From Persicaria tinctoria (lineage: Eukaryota; Streptophyta; Magnoliopsida; Caryophyllales; Polygonaceae): 64,000 nt of DNA. The DNA lies in NCBI GenBank assembly GCA_037127255.1, contig JBANSL010000003.1:20339314-20403313 (forward strand), given 5' to 3'. A program made the translations under genes and the position numbers. The notes under the pieces were generated by a model that did not search any database, was not told the origin of the DNA, and saw only the letters and a program-made list of their open reading frames with translations. How positions within the stretch are numbered: position 1 is the stretch's first letter; each line of letters starts with the position of its first letter. Positions 11,681 through 24,365 of the stretch are shown piece after piece.

Positions 11681-14670
11681 ATGTCTTCTAGGAAAAAGGA
11701 ATCCCTTTCTGCTGCCATGAAGAGGACTAGCGAATGGTTTGCTTGGTTTTGTAATCGTTTGTTATTATCCTTTCCCTTAGATGCTTCTTATTCTGAACTT
11801 TTGGTTTTGTATTATTTCAGGATTTGCTCTCAGGAGATCCCGAGTGACATGACTGTTCGTGTTGGCGATTCTTCCTTTTCATTGCATAAGGTGATTCTGA
11901 ATTTCCTACCCTGTATGGCAGTTTCAGATTCATGTAATCTTAGTATATTTTCAGCTGAAAAAAATAGATTCTATAGAGCTTTGCAATTGAGCAAACATGG
12001 GAATTGCCCCTTGGCAACATCAGAGAACATACAATTCTTCATCTACATGAGCCGTTGTTTTTTCTATTTATGTCTTTCTCTAGTCTTCTTGCAGTTACTT
12101 TTGAATTTGAAAAATCATCGACTGAGAAAATCATATAGTTCAAGGTCACACCTGATAAGAATCTGCACTGTTTTTGTGTGATGACCACAGTTTCCGTTAG
12201 TGTCGAAGTGTGGATACATCAGGAAATTGGTATCTGAATCCACTGATGCCGATCCTATAGATATTGAACTCTCTGATGTCCCTGGTGGGGCTGAAGCTTT
12301 TGAACACGCTACAAAGTTCTGCTATGGAGTTAACTTCGAGATAAACATAGATAACATTGCTGCGCTTCGTTGTGTGGCTGAGTATCTTGAGATGACTGAG
12401 GATTTCGCTGTCGGGAACCTCTCAGGAAGAGCCGAGGCTTACTTGAGTGAAGTGGTACTTAAAAATCTCTCTTCCACTGTTTCTGTCTTGCATGGATCAG
12501 AAAACCTCCTCCCTGTGGCAGAGAATGTTAAGCTGGTGAGCCGTTGCATCGATGCAATAGCTTATCTGGCTTGCAACGACACACAATCTTCTATGTTGGG
12601 CAGAAGTGAAGCTGGATTTACTGCTACATTCATAACTCAGCAAAAGCCCATAGTGGATTGGTGGGCTGAGGATTTGACCCTTCTCAAGATTGATTTCTTC
12701 CAACGCGTTCTCATCGCGATGATGGCCAGAGGGTTCAAGCAATATGCTCTTGGTCCAATCCTCATGCTTTATGCTCAGAAGTCTCTCAGGGGTTTGGTGA
12801 GATTTCTTTATCCCAAATATTCAAAATTGATGATTGTTTCTTTAAAAGTTTAGGCCTACATTTCGGTCTGGTTGTCAGAAGATCTGCTTTTTTTTTTTTT
12901 AATGAAGTGGTTCAGAAGATCTGCTTTGCTTAAGAAACCGAAACATGGACAACAATGGATTATAATAGGAATTGCTTCCAACTCATTACTTTACTTTGTG
13001 AATGCTTCGTTCAATTGGTTTTGAAGTCTGGCCTTTTTACTTTGCTCCTGGAACAGGATGTCTTTGGAAAGGTGAAAAAGAAAATGGAGCCTGCAGAAGA
13101 GCACAAGAAGAGGGTTATATTGGAGACCATTGTGAGCCTTTTACCCAAGGAGAAGAACGCACTATCCGTTAGTTTTCTTGCTACATTGCTTCGTTCTTCA
13201 ATATATCTTGAGACAACGGTGGCTTGTAGGCTTGATTTGGAGAAGCGAATGGCGTTGCAGCTAGGGCAGGCTGTTCTTGATGATCTACTAATCCCTTCTT
13301 ATTCATTCACGGGAGACACATTGTTTGATGTGGATACTGTGAAAAGGGTCATGATGAACTACCTTGAGTATGTTTTGGAAGGAAATCATATGCGCTTTGG
13401 TACAGGGGACGAATATATTGCTCCATCTCCATCTGACTTAGAGAGGGTGGGTAAGCTAATGGAAACCTACGTTGCTGAGATTGCTTCTGATCGGAACCTG
13501 ACGGTCCCAAAATTTGTTGGTATTGCTGAGCTTATCCCTGAGCAATCAAGGGCTATAGAGGATGGGATGTATAGGGCTATAGACATCTTCTTAAAGGTAC
13601 TCATCTTGACCTTGGACAAAACACAAAATTATAAATAAAGCTTAGTTGATCAACTAAAAGCCTCATGGTTGAAGATCACTAATCTAGTTTTTTTTTTTTG
13701 TCATTTCTCATATAAATAAACCAATTTCTGAAGTAATTTCAAACGTTCAACGTTCATGGACACTAAATGCCCTTTTTTTTTTTTTTGTGTTATAGTATTT
13801 CAATGACATTTTGTGGACACTAAATTTGTAGACTGGTTCATGAACTTGGTTTTTGGTTCATGGTAACTTGATTTTTTTTTTATTTGGGTGCAAAGGTAAC
13901 ATGAATTTTTAGAACAATATCTGCACACACCTGATATGTGAAATCAAATCACTTGTAACTTCCTCTTGAATATTTCTCTCATTTGAGTTTATCTTGCACC
14001 AAAGCATCTCTGTGGTGCTAAGACATTTTCTCTTACTACTATTCCCTTGAGTTCTTAGGAAGCTGGTAAAATATCTTGTAATGGAGTATATTTGCAGGCT
14101 CACCCTGATGCAAATGAGATGGAGAGGAAGAAAATCTGCAGTTTGATGGACTGCCAAAAGTTATCTAGGGAGGCTTGTGCTCATGCTGCCCAAAATGACC
14201 GCCTTCCTGTTCAAACTGTGGTTCAAGTTCTTTATCATGAGCAACAACGCCTCCGCAACACCATGGACTCTAATGGATGTGGGGATTCCTCCCCAACCAT
14301 TCCCACTATGAACACTCAAAAGGCACTTTCTTTATTCTCCACGCATGATCATAGCCAGGTCGTGCAAGAGCTGGAGAGTTTGAAAAGAGAGAACGATAGT
14401 CTCAAGATAGAGCTCATCAAGGTAAAGATGAAAATGAAAGAGATGGAGATGTTGGCATCAAATCCAGTGAGTGCTATTAGTAGCCCAACTGGTAGTGGCC
14501 ATAATACATTTTCTGCTAGTAAACCTCCTTTGCCGAGGAAATCTTTCATTAATTCAGTGTCAAAGAAGCTTGGAAGGCTTTATCCTATCATAAAGGGCGA
14601 CGCTATAGCTCCTCCAAATGCCAAAGGCAAGAGCAAACCCAGCAAGGATCGTCGTCATTCTGTTTCATGA
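11681..14670 (+). CDS. NPH3/RPT2-like BTB/POZ protein
   Basis: Members of this family act at the plasma membrane in phototropin signalling and as CUL3 substrate adaptors; this one resembles the Arabidopsis At5g67385 group. Five coding exons join: 11681-11736, 11821-11890, 12191-12796, 13057-13596 and 14098-14670, all GT-AG, 1,845 nt, 614 residues. The start is the ATG giving MSSRKKESLSAAMKRTSEW. BTB domain: about 28-126 (DMTVRVGDSSFSLHK then FPLVSKCGYIRKLVSES). NPH3 domain: about 198-470, beginning DWWAEDLTLLKIDFF and including HAAQNDRLPVQTVVQVL. A coiled coil covers about 512-543 (VVQELESLKRENDSLKIELI). The C terminus is RRHSVS, which matches the RRxS-type tail of NPH3 where the third-last Ser is a phosphorylation and 14-3-3 site. 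No frame breaks. Which clade member it is cannot be settled here. Confidence 0.93.
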
Positions 14671-15524
14671 AGAAGCCTTGACTTGGTTTGTTTTGTTTAA
14701 TTTGTTGCACTACTCATATCATATTTCTTCATCTCTCCCACCTTTACTTTCTTTCTTTTTTCGATTGCTTTTTCAACTTTTTTTGTGTGATTCTCTGTGT
14801 ATTATATTCAGCCTTTTTATCTTTTTGCTCATAATTTGTGTATGAATATAATGGACATGGTGATAATGGTATATATGCTTCTTGCATAATGCTTCACTTG
14901 TCAATCTTCTGTGATATTTGTATGGCTTTTATACCCAAATGGGAAACTGATGTGATGGTGATTTTGTCACTTTAAAATCATTGAGTTTTATATTTGGCCC
15001 TTTTCAATTGTTTATCATTATAATTATCTGGTAGGGCTATAGAGAGGCTTGTCAATAAAAATTCTTTGATGAAGCAGCATTTAGACTGGCCAGCGCAGCT
15101 TGCATTGCATTGCATCATAGAGCGCGCTAAAGATGGAATTTTTGTTTGAGGAACACTCACACTTCCATCAAAATGTGTATGATGTTTTCTTACTAAACAT
15201 TACATTATCCCAAGTGTCAATCGGTTGCAACTTATACTAACTTGTTAGACAAAGTTCAGTTTTTTTTTTTTTTTTTTTTGGGACTTTCAGGTTTCAGCTA
15301 CAGCACTTGTTCTATTGAGTACTGAAGTAATTGGATTTGTAAGTTGTTCAACCTCTTCTACTTTTATTTGAATTGTTTTGTAAGTTGTTGCTCTAATGAA
15401 TTACCAATGCTTCATTGGGTTGCTCTTCTGCATAATTTACTGAGCTGTAAATGAAGTTACAAAGTTGGTGGATTTTCAGCTGAGACTCAATTATTTGGCT
15501 GTATGCTTTTGGAATGTTGGTGGT
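14671..15524. other. NPH3 gene 3'UTR and spacer
   Basis: T-rich DNA following the NPH3 stop codon, with a 19-T run near 15260. It should contain the 3'UTR. No other gene is supported. Confidence 0.4.
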
Positions 15525-15535
15525 GGTAACTGTAA

Positions 15536-15639
15536 CTAACATGTTGGGGTGGTTTAGCCGAAAAAGATCTTAGGGTAATACCCGATGGTCCCCGGTTCGA
15601 TTCCCAGGCATAGCCGCTCACTATTTACCAAAACAAGGG
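15536..15639 (+). mobile_element. Short tRNA-derived SINE, copy 3
   Basis: The 104-bp insert carries an A-box-like GTGGTTTAGCCG and a B-box GGTTCGATTCCC, and ends CGCTCACTATTTACCAAAAC. A perfect 11-bp TSD, GGTAACTGTAA, flanks it at 15525-15535 and 15640-15650. Confidence 0.8.
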
Positions 15640-15650
15640 GGTAACTGTAA

Positions 15651-16348
15651 TTGTTGCTTCAATATCATTTGATCCTGGTTCTGACTTCTGATGGATTGCT
15701 TTTGTTTTCAAGTTGGTGATATATATATTGTTACTTCTTCTTTACCTGCTCCTTTGTTATATATACATTCTAGTCTCTCCTATCAACAATATAAGCCTTT
15801 TTACATTTCAACAAGTATTTCAATAAACTAAAAATTATATAAAATAATATTTTCTAAATATTTAAAATAAATAAATATTTAATACAATATAATTTTTAGC
15901 TCATTGAAATGTGTCAAAATCTAAAACATCTGACATTCTTGATCGGAGGGAGTATATATACAGGGTGAAGACACTTCTGAAAAACATGAGAGAAACTAGA
16001 GCCAGAAAAACCAACAAGAGAAACCCTAGGTCAAAGGTGCTGCTGCCACTAATCAAACCCAAAACATCCAGATCCAGGCCTCATTCTACGAGATAGATCA
16101 GAGAAGGGACAAGGAGAAAGGGAAGAGGTAAGATTTGATTAATTGTTTGATACCCGTTCAAAACGACGACTTGCGTGGACATCGAGGGAGACCCACAGTC
16201 GAATGCGAGTGTCAAGAACACGGGAGAGCACAACAGCTCACACAACTTCTCGACGTTGGGGAGACAAATAACATAAACCCACCATGGGGAATGATGTTTG
16301 CTGGGGAAATGTGGATATGTGACTATTGAAGATGGAGTTGAATAGATA
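15651..16348. other. Spacer before the Mutator-like element
   Basis: No gene is supported. The stretch 15911-16096 has an open frame rich in Lys, Arg and Ser; neither its composition nor its surroundings indicate a real gene. Confidence 0.35.
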
Positions 16349-16606
16349 TTTTTTTAACGGAAATTTCGCGAGGTAATAGTTCTTGAGGTTTAGCATTATT
16401 CGCTTGATAAATAAAGGTTTCAAATATTTCACGAGGTAACCCTGTACTTTTTAATTTTTTTGCATCACACCTATTTTATGGTTTTGGGGCAAAATTGTTA
16501 ATTTTAAAACCTTTTTGGGCAAAATACTCTAAATTTAACATTTCTATCAAAATATCAAGGTTGAAGAAGAAGGTGAATAGAGCTGGTTCATCTTGCCTCC
16601 TCCACC

Positions 16607-16735
16607 ATGGCCAGCAACTCCTTCCCCCAAGTCCACCACCATGCCTCTGCCGCTCGCCGCCGCCGCCACTCCTTATCCGATCTCGATTGTCCTGAGATTT
16701 GTCCGGGACCCATGAACAGATCTAAGGAAGTTTAG
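16607..16735 (+). CDS. Small ORF in GC-rich interior of the MULE
   Basis: The 42-residue frame starts with an ATG in good context (CCACCATGG) and reads MASNSFPQVHHHASAARRRR followed by HSLSDLDCPEI. Its GC content differs sharply from the MULE ends. It looks like the 5' coding piece of a captured host gene, but I do not recognise the source and there is no evidence of expression. Confidence 0.3.
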   Translation: MASNSFPQVHHHASAARRRRHSLSDLDCPEICPGPMNRSKEV

Positions 16736-17354
16736 CGAGTAAGCGGCGAGGGGAGGGGACTTTCGACAGTTCGACCCATACAAAAATCAAACTGTGAGAC
16801 AAGATGTCTCACAAAATAAATTCAATACTCCATGATCATAAGTTAACCTGCACTGTCAGAACAAGGACAAGGACAGTCGAATCTAAATTGATTCGGGTCA
16901 AAAGGAAATCAACCCAAAAATGAATCTGAAAGGGGATTAAGGAGCATACGAATTCAAAGGACAACAGAGCAAGTAAAAAAAAATTCTGCATCAGCGTCCC
17001 TTGCTCCTCTTTCAGATGGCTACGGCGGTGAACGGGCGGGTGCTTGGACCGAAATTGCATCCCTTCTTCAACCTCCTCGTTGTACAAATTCTGCATTTCC
17101 TCAAATTTGTTCAAAACACCCAATCAAGATGGGGCTTTGATAGATTTTTGGTCCCTTGATTCAAAATCATCATTCTTCATACCCAATTCAAACTATACCA
17201 ACTTTAATCTCAGATCTAGGGTTCGATTTCATATTTTTACCCATTTTCAGATCTAGACGAGAAGGACGACTAGGAAGAGAGAAATGAAAGTGGGGGGTGG
17301 GACGGGAGGCGGAAGAGGTGGTTTGGGGACGGTATAGGGATCACTTACGATGAA

Positions 17355-17452
17355 AACCATTCCGGAATGACTCACCCGAAAAGACTGGTGGGTAGTACCC
17401 ATAGGTCCCCGGTTCGAACCCCAGAATGACCGCTCTTTATTTACCAATACAA
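17355..17452 (+). mobile_element. Short tRNA-derived SINE, copy 4 (inside the MULE)
   Basis: The 98-bp insert has a B-box GGTTCGAACCCC and ends CGCTCTTTATTTACCAATAC. A perfect 17-bp TSD, GGATCACTTACGATGAA, flanks it at 17338-17354 and 17453-17469. It was inserted after the MULE formed. Confidence 0.9.
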
Positions 17453-18541
17453 GGATCACTTACGATGAAGGTGGCGGGGGCCGGATCTGAGATTTGAAAG
17501 GCCCGAATCCGGATATAAAAATGGGCTCTCTACTATTTTTTGTTGGAGAATTTTCTTTTCATTTCGTTCCTTTATTTTATTTTATTTAGCTATTTTTTTT
17601 ATATAAAAAAGCTCAATATGGATGGTTTTAAATATTTTTTTATTTGTGATTTTGGACAATTATTCTTTTAGAAAAGGTTTGTGAAAATCTAAATTTTTTG
17701 TTTAAAATGTGAAGTTGCAGAAGATAAAAGGAAATAAAATATTATTTATTTTTCATAATCATGTATATATAATGGATAATTTCTATTTTATTGGTGGTTT
17801 TTAGTGATTATTAAATAAAATTTTGAAGGAAAAATGCAACCAAATTAATACAGCATGTAACAAAGAGAATTGAATCATTGACTAACGAGAAAGAATAAGA
17901 TTTTTAATCAATACACTATAATGACTTTAGTTAAACTTAATAATAAAAAAATCATATATTTGAAAAAAATAAAAATTGGGCCCTCATAAATTTTGGGCCC
18001 GAGACGCCACTTTCGCCTCTCCTCAGGTCCGGCCTTCGGTGGATAAAGGGTCGACGGCGAAAGTGGAGGAGATGAACCTTATCTTGTTCGTCGTTGGTTG
18101 TTTTGCATAGAAATGTTAAAATTTTAAAGTATTTTGTCCAAAAAGTTTTAAAATTAACAATTTTGCCCCAAAACCAGAAAATAGGTGTGGTGCAAAAAAA
18201 TTACAAAGTACAGGGTTACCTCCCGAAATATTTGAAATCCTTGTTTACCACACAAATTACGCTAAACGTCAGGGTTACCTTGCGAAATTTCCGTTTTTTT
18301 AATAAAACGTAAATTTCCATTCCTAATTACACTCTCAAACATCCATTCACCCAAAGAAACGTAAGGTTTTGATGATCAACTTGGTGGCAATCAAGCATCA
18401 ACAAGAACATCACAACACATGTATGGTTGGTTGCACATCCTAGTTCCTAACCCAACATGAAGAACACAAATTTGCCGAAGATGTGAAAGGAAAATGAAAC
18501 TCATGTCCGAAACAAGATGAATTTCGATAGGGCGGTGTTGT

Positions 18542-19405
18542 TCATCTCTTGATGCTCATCTCCATCTGCTTCAGCTCCAACGCCATTTGCTCGTTCTCGA
18601 GCCTCATCCTCTCGTTCTCCATCTTCGGCTTCTCCAGCTCTCTCGCCTTTTTCCTGTTCAGCTTCTTCCACTCGAATCGCTTCCTCTCCAGCTCTATCCT
18701 CTCCAGCTCAATCTGCAGCTTCTGATCCTCCAATTGAGCCACTCGCAATCTCGTCTTCTTAACTGGATCCTCAATGTAGCACTTCACTTCGTATTCTTGG
18801 TGTACTTCATCCTCATCAAGCTCCTCGTTGCTTCCAAGAGCCAATTGCAAGGACTTCTGGAGCGCCGGATCAGGAGGCAAATGCAGCCTATTTCCATTGT
18901 AATACGAACACATCTCTTCGAAGAACAGCTGCTTTGAGCTCAAGATCTTCCTCGCTTCATCCTTGGCGGTATCAGACAAGTGATCCATAGTGTTCAATAG
19001 AGCTGGATTCTCGACAACTTGGCACGAAGAGCCCCACCCAAGGATGTCGTTGAGCTTCTTATACCGCTTTGTTAGACCGTTGAGCTTGTCCTCGCACTGC
19101 TGGGGCGACACACAAAGCCCTCGTTCAGCCATCACTTTCGACACTGTCTTCCATTTCCCCTTCTTCTGCAGGCTCGCGGTCATTCTCCTCGCCCCATATC
19201 CACTCTCGGAGGCGGTATCCTCACCTATGTATGACACTATGGTGATCAGAAGCCTCACCATGGGATCGGTCCACTTGACTCGTTGCCAAACGGGCATTGA
19301 CGGTTGTTCCATTGAGCCTAGCCGGGTTTGACTGTGGTGCTGACAGTGATTGATCCTCGAGGAACTGCCAGGCACCATACTCGCTTTCGATATGTTATCC
19401 GACAT
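18542..19405 (-). CDS. Trihelix-type transcription factor (SIP1/ASIL-like)
   Basis: The intronless 287-residue frame is full length. It is a predicted nuclear DNA-binding protein of the plant trihelix (Myb/SANT-like) family, close to the At1g21200/At1g76870/HRA1 group. The trihelix region is about residues 40-130, with WQRVKWTDPMVRLLITIVSYIG, GKWKTVSKVMAERG, SPQQCEDKLNGLTKRYKKLN as landmarks (conserved Trp and Lys/Arg positions visible). A second conserved block, KQLFFEEMCSYYNGNRLHLP, follows at about 180-200. The C terminus from about 225 is a long charged coiled coil rich in Glu, Arg and Leu that would serve for dimerisation. The start at MSDNISKASMV is the first ATG after stops. No break is seen. 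Regulation is not evident; the upstream region contains an Au SINE at 19543-19646. Confidence 0.9.
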   Translation of the reverse strand: MSDNISKASMVPGSSSRINHCQHHSQTRLGSMEQPSMPVWQRVKWTDPMVRLLITIVSYIGEDTASESGYGARRMTASLQKKGKWKTVSKVMAERGLCVSPQQCEDKLNGLTKRYKKLNDILGWGSSCQVVENPALLNTMDHLSDTAKDEARKILSSKQLFFEEMCSYYNGNRLHLPPDPALQKSLQLALGSNEELDEDEVHQEYEVKCYIEDPVKKTRLRVAQLEDQKLQIELERIELERKRFEWKKLNRKKARELEKPKMENERMRLENEQMALELKQMEMSIKR

Positions 19406-19542
19406 GGATGTACAAGTTAAGTAAGCTCTATTTGAGACTCAACTTAACTTCTGCAAGAAAATGGGCAACAATCAATGCAAATCGTGTGTCATATACCCTG
19501 TCTCATACCGCAAAATTAACATTACTTTACATTGTTTTGGAT

Positions 19543-19646
19543 ACAACAACAACAACCCAGTATATCCCGCGATTAAGCAGGGTCTGGGGCAGGATGCACG
19601 CACTCTTTCCCCGAATGACTCGAGAGAGTGTTTCCGAAAGACCTAG
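19543..19646 (-). mobile_element. Au-like SINE 3' fragment, copy 1
   Basis: On the minus strand this reads TCTTTCGGAAACACTCTCTC, then CAGACCCTGCTTAATCGCGG, and ends GGGTTGTTGTTGTTGTA. The (TTG)n tail and the body match the conserved 3' part of the angiosperm Au SINE family. It lies upstream of the trihelix gene, possibly within its 5'UTR or promoter. Confidence 0.7.
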
Positions 19647-19649
19647 AAT

Positions 19650-21089
19650 GAAATGAGACAGGAACCACATGAAAACAGGTCACACAACAGGAAAAGGAAC
19701 CAGCAAAGATGCGTAACGGAGGTCAGAGCGAAAGCAAAGACAAACAGACACAACACCACTAAAAAATCTGAAATTAAAAAGTGATCTATTGCAGTTTTGC
19801 AAAGGCAAAAAAGAGTTGCAGAACCATATATGATATATACAAATCAAGCACAAGTCCAGGAAATCTAAAGTAAGATTAATGGAATACAAATTGCAGATAG
19901 AAGCTAATTAGAAGATTATGCACTGATCGCCTGGGTAGTAAAAAGAGTAATTAAAGTGATGAATCAGCAGAGAACAAACACAATTAAAAACCCAGAAAAA
20001 GCAATTCAAACAGATAGATATATACACAAATTGCAAGTACTAACACAACTCATCTGGGTAGGTAATTAAGAAGTAATTAAGAAGCTTGGTTCTTCAGATG
20101 CACAAATGAAATGAAACTACCAAAAGTGAAAGGTGGAGATTTGAATTGGGAGGGGATTGATTGAGAATATATGTATGTATAAAAAATGAAATTAAAGGGT
20201 ATTAAGAAGCAAGATATGTATGGACCATGAGAGGAGAATAGATCTCTCCTGCAAACACCCAATATAAGCATTGGGTGTTGTTACACATAAGCTTACCAAC
20301 TAGACAACAAGTTGTCAACTTGACAGACTCTTCCTAAACTATTGGGGTAATTTTGGGTGGAAACTTGTGTTCTCTGTTTTTTAGAAAGAAGAGGAATATA
20401 ATATTCATGTTATGATCCGTAATTTAGGAATTAATGGTCATTTGTCAGATGGCATCCCCAATCAAGATTAAGATATTGCAATAATTAGAGATAATTAGTG
20501 TAACCGAAAACCCAATCAAGAATAAAATATCGTGATAGCAAATTTTACTACCTATAAATAATTTCAGTATAAAAAGATTCTTGTAATTGTGTATGTGGTT
20601 CTGGTTGATCCTACACCCTAGATTTATTCATATGTATGTTATGTGTGTTGAGAAAAATAACATAAATGACAAAATAAAATACGTAAAAATGTTGCACATA
20701 AAATTGTAAAATGTGCATCATTTTTATCATATGAACCGTATCGTCCTATCACTAAACCGATCATCCTCACCCGAGAGGGACTATCTATCCCTTTTAATTT
20801 CTATCAGATAGTTACACAAAATGTACTTATAAATAATTGCTCTCTATCTATTTATAAAAGAATTATTTAATATGGATAAATATTATACAGTATAAGATAT
20901 TTGATTCCAACCTCCACCATTAAGGACCCTCCTTACAAGTCTCTGTTGTTGACAACAGCCTGTATGTTTGCCCACTTCCTCTTTCTGTATGTTTAAGATT
21001 GGATTAATAATGAACTTATATTGTAAGTATCATATTCCAAATGATCATGTATATCGCCAAATATGGATTGGGTTCAAAAAAAGGTGTAC
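19650..21089. other. Upstream region of the trihelix gene and intergenic DNA
   Basis: No coding region is supported. The part up to about 20300 is probably the trihelix gene's 5'UTR and promoter. The rest is AT-rich spacer. Confidence 0.4.
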
Positions 21090-21215
21090 CTGAATATTGG
21101 CCTCTTCAATAAGTTTAATCAGTTTGGCAAGTCCACCCTCATAATACAACAAATCTTGGGAGTATGCTTTTGCATGCCTGCCTGGTCTTCGATTCCTTGG
21201 ATCGAGGACCATTGT
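21090..21215 (-). other. Isolated exon-like coding fragment
   Basis: The minus strand has an open stretch reading MVLDPRNRRPGRHAKAY then SQDLLYYEGGLAKLIKLIEE, ending at CAG followed by the donor GTACACC. Its composition looks like real protein rather than random AT-rich translation. No neighbouring exon was found between it and the actin gene. It may be a stray exon of a gene moved by a transposon. Product unknown. Confidence 0.25.
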
Positions 21216-21806
21216 AACTTGTAAGACATCGCTTTGGATAAGAATCATTCGTTCATCGTCATATATATATATAGTAACAATTTTTATCTGGAGAGATCGA
21301 CTGATCTTTTGGCTCCTGAAAACAATATATAATCAACAGTACATTCCAAAAGTCAGTGATATTGAAGGATGTGACCATTGCTCGTTGCCAAGAGCCGACC
21401 TTTCACTTTAGAAGGTGAGCTTCACATGAAAAGATCATATTACTGTATTATGCAGGATTCATGTTTATGTATAAGGTATAGTAAACGGTGCTTGAGTAAC
21501 ATCAGTCCCTTTTTACACTTTATTTAGTTATCAGTAACCATCCAACTTACACTAACGGTGCTTAAGTAACATCAGTCCCTTTTTACTCCCTAACTCACAT
21601 GGTTTATTCAGGTAAACGCAAAAACGAAAGGGACGCCGTCCCTGTCCCTGTGACTCGATCTCAGGATGAACCTGCAAACACTAAAACCAAAGGGGAAGGC
21701 TTCAGCCAACATATACTGACAGATTTGATGCAATGAAACTAGTTAGAACAAGTTTGCAGTTTCTAGCATTATTGATTTATTACATTTACCAGTGGAGTGA
21801 GCAAGC
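21216..21806. other. Actin 3' flank with a short direct repeat
   Basis: The right part should be the actin 3'UTR. A ~28-bp unit containing AGTAACATCAGTCCC occurs twice, at about 21487-21516 and 21554-21583. No gene is supported. Confidence 0.45.
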
Positions 21807-23183
<1,377 letters not shown>

Positions 23184-23914
23184 GTTTTAATATACTGAAC
23201 TGAATTCGAAACAGCCCCAAGGTTAAGACAAGAAATAAAATCAGAAAATCAAATAGCAACTTCTGATTAGGTGCAATTGCAAGTCGCAAATTTCTGTTTT
23301 CACGAATCACCATAGTCGATAATTTCAACAATTCCGCACACCAAACCAAACCTCAGCGATCTCTTAAATGAAACCAACAGAAACAAGAACTAATGCAGAT
23401 TACCTACAGTACAGATTGTTTAAGCTCAATCTAAAGCATCACACAAATCAACGAAAAACAAAATTTCCATCCAAGGCGATCCGTTGCAAGAGAAAAATCA
23501 AAGGAAACAGAACTTGGAACGCATTTAAATTCAATTCCTAGTTCCTGACTTCCTGCCAGGTAAGACGACACTACACCGAAAAGATCGTCCCGTAGAATTA
23601 AGCGGACGGTAATTAAATTCGTCAATACTCATACGAAGGAGTGATTAGCTCTCCATAAACAGAAACAGTACTACTTCTACTTGTATAACTGTAGCTTCAG
23701 CAAGCGCGAAGAAGCAGAGATTTGAAGAGGAGAATCAAGCAAGTAAAGCTGTTTTCGTTACCGGAAAAGGGAGCGAAACCCTAGATCATATACATGCAAA
23801 CATAAAATTCAAGTTTAACTAGTTCAAATTTTCGGAAATTGAATGAACAGTTTTATTCCTGCAGCTTGATAGCCGATCGGCGATCTTTGAGAGAGGAGAA
23901 ATCGTGGAGCTTAC

Positions 23915-24000
23915 CGCAAGAAACTCCGAGGTCTGTCAGTCGTGGTATTTGGCCTGGAATTGATAGGTGATGGAAGCGGGGGAGGAAATGGAAAAGCAGG
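23915..24000 (-). other. Probable actin 5' leader exon
   Basis: On the minus strand TTTCTTGCG is followed by GTAAGCT at 23914, a strong donor. Plant actin genes usually have a leader intron; here it would run to an acceptor near 23194 just before the ATG, though another donor-like site at 23762 makes the exact structure uncertain. The 5' end is approximate. Confidence 0.5.
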
Positions 24001-24138
24001 GGGGGGGAATAAAACGGAAAGGCGGTGCCGTGGTAAATTGAAATGCTGGCCTGAAATAGGGATGAATAGATACACGTCGGCCTACACTTGTAGTTTAGTC
24101 GGGAAAATGCTCTCCTACTCATTTTAGTCATTTCCCCG

Positions 24139-24365
24139 TTTATTTTTTTTCTTTTTTTTGGGTGGAAAATTTGAGAAAAGAACACAGTGTGAAGATTTTG
24201 GGGGTAAAAAATGATCTGGAAATAAGTCGGTGGTCGGATAAGTCCAATCAAAGCGCATTCAAACGGGTTGAATTGAGTCATTTCGGTTTTGGATATCAAC
24301 TCAAGTTTTCAATACGGAGTATAATTCGAATTTGAATGATCGGGTATTCGGGTGTGTTACTCTTA
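24139..24365 (+). repeat. Direct duplication, copy A
   Basis: About 227 bp are nearly identical to 25783-26001. The copies differ by a TAAA/TAGA change, an 8-bp indel (TATTCGGG) and small poly-T length changes. Both end in ACTCTTA followed at once by GGCTGTGTTCGGC. Confidence 0.9.

Larger units (their letters stand above)
16358..18293. mobile_element. Mutator-like element (MULE), non-autonomous, 1.94 kb
   Basis: Long terminal inverted repeats of about 200 bp begin CGGAAATTTCGC on both ends (16358 inward, and 18293 inward on the minus strand). They share blocks such as GTGGTGCAAAAAAATTA / TTTTTTGCATCACACC. A perfect 9-bp TSD, TTTTTTTAA, lies at 16349-16357 and 18294-18302; long TIRs plus a 9-bp TSD are diagnostic of Mutator. 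No transposase is present. The middle holds a GC-rich piece (about 16560-17330) unlike the TIRs, which suggests captured host DNA (Pack-MULE), and a later SINE at 17355-17452. Confidence 0.88.

Noticed and set aside
15911..16096. 61-codon Lys/Arg-rich frame
   Set aside because: Composition follows the A-rich DNA; no family recognised.
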